Assembly (NCBI GenBank): GCA_041484845.1
Contig: JBGPIK010000120.1
Span: 1 to 16,224, forward strand
Reading direction: 5' to 3'
From: JBGPIK01 sp041484845
GTDB lineage: Bacteria; Desulfobacterota; Binatia; UBA9968
DNA length: 16,224 bases
In this document: positions 13,932-16,224 of the stretch, piece by piece
Layout of the letters: each line of letters begins with the position of its first letter
Position numbering within the stretch: the stretch's first letter is position 1
Position numbers and translations under genes: made by a program
The notes under the pieces: generated by a model
Told to the model about the DNA's origin: nothing
What the model saw: the letters and a program-made list of their open reading frames with translations, nothing else
Databases searched by the model: none

Positions 13932-14333
13932 ATGCCTTATCTGATCGATAGCGACTGGCTCATCGATCATCTCGCGGGTATTCCCCCAGCAATAGAACTG
14001 CTTGATGGTCTCGCGCAAGAAGGGCTGGCGATCAGCGTTATTACCTACATGGAGGTTTACCAAGGCGTTGAAAGAAGCCCCAATCCTGAAGTTGCAAGAG
14101 CGAAACTCACCGCGTTTCTCGACACCGTACCCGTAATTGTTTTCGAATCTGCTATAGCGGAGCGGTGCGCGCGTTTGAGAGAAACCTTAAAGCAACAGGG
14201 AAAACGAGTAAATTCAAGGGCGCTAGATCTCATAATCGCTTCCACCGCTATCGAACATGAACTTACCCTGGTCACCCGCAATATCGAGGACTATGAGGAT
14301 ATCCCGGATCTTAAACTTTACCAATTAAAGTGA
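13932..14333 (+). CDS. vapC: VapC-like PIN-domain ribonuclease toxin
   Basis: This 133-residue PIN-domain protein would be the toxin of a type II pair, a magnesium-dependent RNase that cleaves RNA when not bound by its antitoxin. The acidic catalytic set is present: Asp6 and Asp8 (YLIDSDWLID), Glu41 in TYMEVYQGVE, Asp99 in ALDLIIASTAI, and a later acidic position in VTRNIEDYEDIPDL (about residues 114-126). The order and spacing are those of VapC proteins, and the length is normal. The start codon follows the antitoxin stop by three bases with no Shine-Dalgarno, suggesting translational coupling. It converges on the VOC gene across a 93-bp gap that shows no strong terminator. Confidence 0.93.
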   Translation: MPYLIDSDWLIDHLAGIPPAIELLDGLAQEGLAISVITYMEVYQGVERSPNPEVARAKLTAFLDTVPVIVFESAIAERCARLRETLKQQGKRVNSRALDLIIASTAIEHELTLVTRNIEDYEDIPDLKLYQLK

Positions 14334-14426
14334 TTCGGGCTGTGGAAGGGGCGATTTAAGAGTGACCCCAATTTCTTTACCGCTGAAGCGTGTCCCCTGA
14401 GAGCGCTTAGACGTGGGCCCACTAAT

Positions 14427-14873
14427 TTAGCGGTATTCACCAGGTTTCATCGAGACCCCTTCCGCGAGCAGACCTTGTCCGGGAACGTGATTCATCTCCA
14501 GACGGATGCCGTCGGGATCCTCGAACAGAACTGAATAATAGCCCGGAGCCCACGTGCCGTCCTCGGGGGGGTGAACGATCTTGGCGCCCAGCTCCTGCAG
14601 GAAACCATAGAAGCTGTCGACGTCGCCGCGTTCTCGTGCGCGGAAACAGAGATGATGCAGACCCACCCGGCGCTGGACAAACTGCTCTTGACGATAACGT
14701 TCATCGCATTTGGAGATCCCCAGCGCCGTTCTTCCGCCGACGTAGTACAGAAACTCCTCTCCCTTGAACACTCTCTTCATGCCAAGAAACGCTAGCAACT
14801 TTTCGTAAAACGGAACTACGTTTTCAAAGCTACTCACAGTGAGGACAACGTGCGCCATGCCGTTGATCTCCAT
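14427..14873 (-). CDS. VOC-superfamily protein (glyoxalase / dioxygenase / fosfomycin-resistance fold)
   Basis: This 148-residue vicinal-oxygen-chelate protein has two beta-alpha-beta-beta-beta modules. It opens with MAHVVLTVSSFENVVPFYEKLLAFLG, has the middle block GLHHLCFRARERGDVDSFYGFL and ends with YYSVLFEDPDGIRLEMNHVPG. Likely metal ligands are His8, His73 or His74, and Glu126, as in VOC enzymes. Function is not predictable: members include glyoxalase I, extradiol dioxygenases, epimerases and antibiotic-resistance proteins. The start at 14873 is chosen over 14909 because a purine-rich site (AAAGGGGGG) lies just upstream and the fold begins right after it. It lies on the same strand as the downstream-mapped small secreted gene, separated by a 150-bp gap with an attC-like sequence. 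Confidence 0.88.
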   Translation of the reverse strand: MEINGMAHVVLTVSSFENVVPFYEKLLAFLGMKRVFKGEEFLYYVGGRTALGISKCDERYRQEQFVQRRVGLHHLCFRARERGDVDSFYGFLQELGAKIVHPPEDGTWAPGYYSVLFEDPDGIRLEMNHVPGQGLLAEGVSMKPGEYR

Positions 14874-14931
14874 TGACAATCCCCCCTTTCGGCTCGTGAA
14901 ACTCAGCACCCTTGATCGGGCTGGAAGTCGG

Positions 14932-15022
14932 GTCTAACGGCCGCGCAGAGCGGCGCGGGCCACGACCAAGCCAGGAAACAGTGCGCTATTGCAGCGCATC
15001 TGCCTCGAACTCAATGTTAGAA
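14932..15022 (-). other. attC-like site (integron cassette recombination site candidate)
   Basis: Read on the minus strand, this 91-bp stretch starts TTCTAAC one base after the stop codon of the small secreted gene and ends GTTAGAC. The end matches the attC consensus GTTRRRY fully. The start matches RYYYAAC except for the first base. TCTAAC and GTTAGA are complementary. The start continues TCTAACATTGAGTTCGAGGC, close to the left part of known attC sites as I recall them (such as that of aadA). An inner pair GCAGATGCG / CGCTCTGC fits with one extra unpaired T. Against it: the two spacers are unequal (12 and 6 bases), and a competing hairpin GGCCCGCGC / GCGCGGCC could make it a terminator stem. 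No integrase is in the window. Confidence 0.35.
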
Positions 15023-15023
15023 G

Positions 15024-15332
15024 TCAGTCGCTCCACTCGATTTTTACTTCGTAGTCTGCCAATGCCTTTAACACGGCCTCATTGTTTTTATATTTCATTT
15101 TCAGAGAAGCCAGCTCTCTATCCGTTCCAGTGCAGTATTTTTTCAAGTTTTCCTCAAGAAACTTCCTTCTTTCTTTATCGTAGGGATCCTCTCCGCGAAA
15201 ATGGTCGCAGAGATCGCGGCGGTCTTTGAATTTCACAACATCTGCAGGTAGCCCCGCCGCAGCATTCCTCTCTGCGGCATTCCCGAGTGGCGCGATGCAC
15301 ACGAGACCAAGAAAAATGAGAGCCCATTTCAT
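15024..15332 (-). CDS. small secreted protein with one cysteine pair, unknown function
   Basis: This 102-residue protein has a clear signal peptide (MKWALIFLGLVCIAPLGNAA, cleavage likely after residue 20). The mature part of about 80 residues is highly charged and probably helical, with two cysteines (Cys42 in RRDLCDHFRGEDPYD and Cys67 in LKKYCTGTD) that could form a disulfide in the periplasm. I have the impression of a recurring small conserved protein of environmental proteobacteria but cannot name a function. The ATG has a good Shine-Dalgarno, GAGGT 7 bases upstream, and that site overlaps the stop codon (TAG) of the preceding membrane protein gene, so the two are tightly linked. Its stop is followed after one base by the attC-like sequence. 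Confidence 0.8.
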   Translation of the reverse strand: MKWALIFLGLVCIAPLGNAAERNAAAGLPADVVKFKDRRDLCDHFRGEDPYDKERRKFLEENLKKYCTGTDRELASLKMKYKNNEAVLKALADYEVKIEWSD

Positions 15333-15342
15333 ATTCTGACCT

Positions 15343-15729
15343 CTAAAGCGCTACTCTCCGCGCCTTCAAGAGCGTCGCTGCCTGCGCCAGTGAAAGAACG
15401 AACGTGGTGACGAGAAGCGCGAGAGACGCCGGGAGTCGGAAAGCCCCGCCGCCCCGGAGCAGAAAGCAGGTGTGGATGATGACCGCGAAAAGCCCGCCTG
15501 CCGCCAGCGCCCAGGACAGAACAAAGCCTGAGACGCGACCTAAGGCCAAGGCCTGATGACCGTACAGAACCACGATCACCAAGAGAAGGTTGAGGCCGAG
15601 AAAAACTTGGACTCCGCCCGGAAGGCCGAATAGCTCCCATTCGTGCCAATAGGCAGAGTCGATTTCGTGCGTAATCAGAACCGCAGCGTTCATTAGATAG
15701 AGCCAGAGCAGCGTCGGTGTCGAGCGCAT
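15343..15729 (-). CDS. small four-helix membrane protein, unknown function
   Basis: This 128-residue protein has about four hydrophobic helices (roughly 7-20, 38-56, 66-88 and 100-121). At the end of the first helix is a striking polar motif, HEIDSAYWHEWELFGLPGG (His21, Glu22, Asp24, His29, Glu30, Glu32), and His58 and His86 lie near or within later helices. This cluster could bind a metal or heme, but that is inference. It resembles an uncharacterised DUF family (possibly DUF6713; recalled, not verified). The ATG at 15729 has an excellent Shine-Dalgarno (GGAGG, 5 bases upstream) and lies 11 bases after the stop of the F420-type reductase gene, so the two are one operon. A different frame at 15329-15832 is a shadow. 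Confidence 0.8.
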   Translation of the reverse strand: MRSTPTLLWLYLMNAAVLITHEIDSAYWHEWELFGLPGGVQVFLGLNLLLVIVVLYGHQALALGRVSGFVLSWALAAGGLFAVIIHTCFLLRGGGAFRLPASLALLVTTFVLSLAQAATLLKARRVAL

Positions 15730-15740
15730 CTCTCCTCCGA

Positions 15741-16224
15741 TCAGTGACCTGTCGGCCGTCCCGGCTTGGCAGGACTAATACGGAAGACCGGAAATGCCAC
15801 GGCGACCTTTTGGAATTCCGTGAGCGCTGCATCCTTGTTCACGGGCACGTGAGGCCGCGCTCCCGGTGCTCGCTGCAAGTAAACTCTCAAGATGGGCGCG
15901 CGCTGGTCGACGGGCACCTCTTCGAGTTGGATCTCCTCACGAGTGCCGCTCCGGAGAACTGCTCTTCCACCGGCTACACGTACGTTGTGGACCCATTGCA
16001 CGTTATCTCCGAGCATCGACACCAAGTACCGCCGTCCATCGACGACCGCTATGACCACCGGCAGTGAGACGGTCCGCCCCGATTTTCGTCCGGTCACTTC
16101 TAACGTCACGAGGTAATTGGACGCCACGCCCGACGAGGCCACAGCAGCCCACGCCCTGTTCAGAATCCTCGCAACCCAATTGGGTCGCTGCCCACGATAC
16201 AACCATCGCGTGAAGTCGCCTCGA
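15741..16224 (-). CDS. nitroreductase / F420- or deazaflavin-dependent oxidoreductase family protein, 5' end outside window
   Basis: The reading frame stays open from its stop to the window edge, so the N-terminus is cut off. The part seen (about 160 residues) matches the deazaflavin-dependent nitroreductase (Ddn) and quinone-reductase group, with a split-barrel fold: NWVARILNRAWA, then VTLEVTGRKSGRTVSLPVV, a hallmark strand-turn, then RYLVSMLGDNVQWVHNVRVAGG, another family signature. The frame upstream of a possible TTG at 16202 reads RGDFTRWLYRGQRPN, which looks like the normal N-terminal part of these proteins, so TTG is unlikely to be the start. Enzymes of this group reduce quinones or nitro compounds with F420H2, while some bind other flavins or heme; which applies here is not visible. 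It leads the tight cluster with the membrane and secreted proteins. Confidence 0.85.
   Translation of the reverse strand, partial: RGDFTRWLYRGQRPNWVARILNRAWAAVASSGVASNYLVTLEVTGRKSGRTVSLPVVIAVVDGRRYLVSMLGDNVQWVHNVRVAGGRAVLRSGTREEIQLEEVPVDQRAPILRVYLQRAPGARPHVPVNKDAALTEFQKVAVAFPVFRISPAKPGRPTGH

Noticed and set aside
14334..14426. Terminator or second attC in the VapC-VOC gap
   Set aside because: Only a 5-bp stem (AAGCG/CGCTT) and the palindrome GTGGGCCCAC are present, with no T run and no GTTRRRY/RYYYAAC pair.
15329..15832. 167-codon minus-strand frame over the membrane protein gene
   Set aside because: It is arginine- and serine-rich in the manner of a shifted frame, and the overlapping frame has proper helices and a good ribosome binding site.

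Overview
The window reads as chromosomal DNA of an uncultured, probably Gram-negative environmental bacterium. GC is moderate to high, genes are dense, two proteins carry Sec-type signal peptides, and an F420/deazaflavin-type oxidoreductase is present. Several short palindromic repeats lie between genes, as is common in soil and sediment genomes of deltaproteobacteria-like, Binatota-like or Methylomirabilota-like lineages. This taxonomic placement is inference and weak. No rRNA, tRNA, CRISPR array, transposase or phage gene was seen.

Layout. (1) 1-4344: the 3' part of a galT-type nucleotidyltransferase (+) converges on glmU-glmS (-), a two-gene operon for UDP-GlcNAc synthesis. Its genes share one base (TAATG), and a good sigma70-type promoter lies at 4374-4401 with a perfect 13-bp inverted repeat just upstream. 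(2) 4492-5856: a small one-helix membrane protein (-), a small zinc-ribbon protein (+) and a stand-alone CinA/MoaB-fold protein (+). (3) 6127-7319: the moaB-moaD-moaE operon (-) for molybdopterin synthesis, with a clear promoter. (4) 7707-10730: a large secreted TPR-CHAT protein (-) with an intact His/Cys dyad, divergent from (5) hemW (+) and a MetE-C-terminal-like zinc methyltransferase (+). (6) 13638-14333: a type II toxin-antitoxin pair (antitoxin plus VapC-like PIN toxin). (7) 14427-16224 (-): a VOC protein, then a tight three-gene cluster of a small secreted protein, a four-helix membrane protein and an F420/deazaflavin-type reductase cut by the window edge.

The non-coding DNA is unusually structured. 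Two copies of one palindromic element (793-1026 and 5869-6090) each fill a gap between convergent genes, and the second copy carries a further short repeat inside it. A different palindromic element with long imperfect arms lies at 7500-7653. A short dispersed-type repeat sits directly against the ribosome binding site of the MetE-like gene. Between the VOC gene and the secreted-protein gene is a 91-bp stretch that begins and ends like an integron attC site; this is a candidate, not a firm call.

How genes work together. GlmS makes glucosamine-6-P and GlmU makes UDP-GlcNAc; the mutase GlmM is not in the window. MoaD and MoaE form molybdopterin synthase, and MoaB is the adjacent cofactor enzyme; MoaA and MoaC must be elsewhere. 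The most interesting protein is the exported CHAT protease-like protein. The most interesting DNA features are the two palindromic element families, the glmU upstream inverted repeat and the attC-like site.
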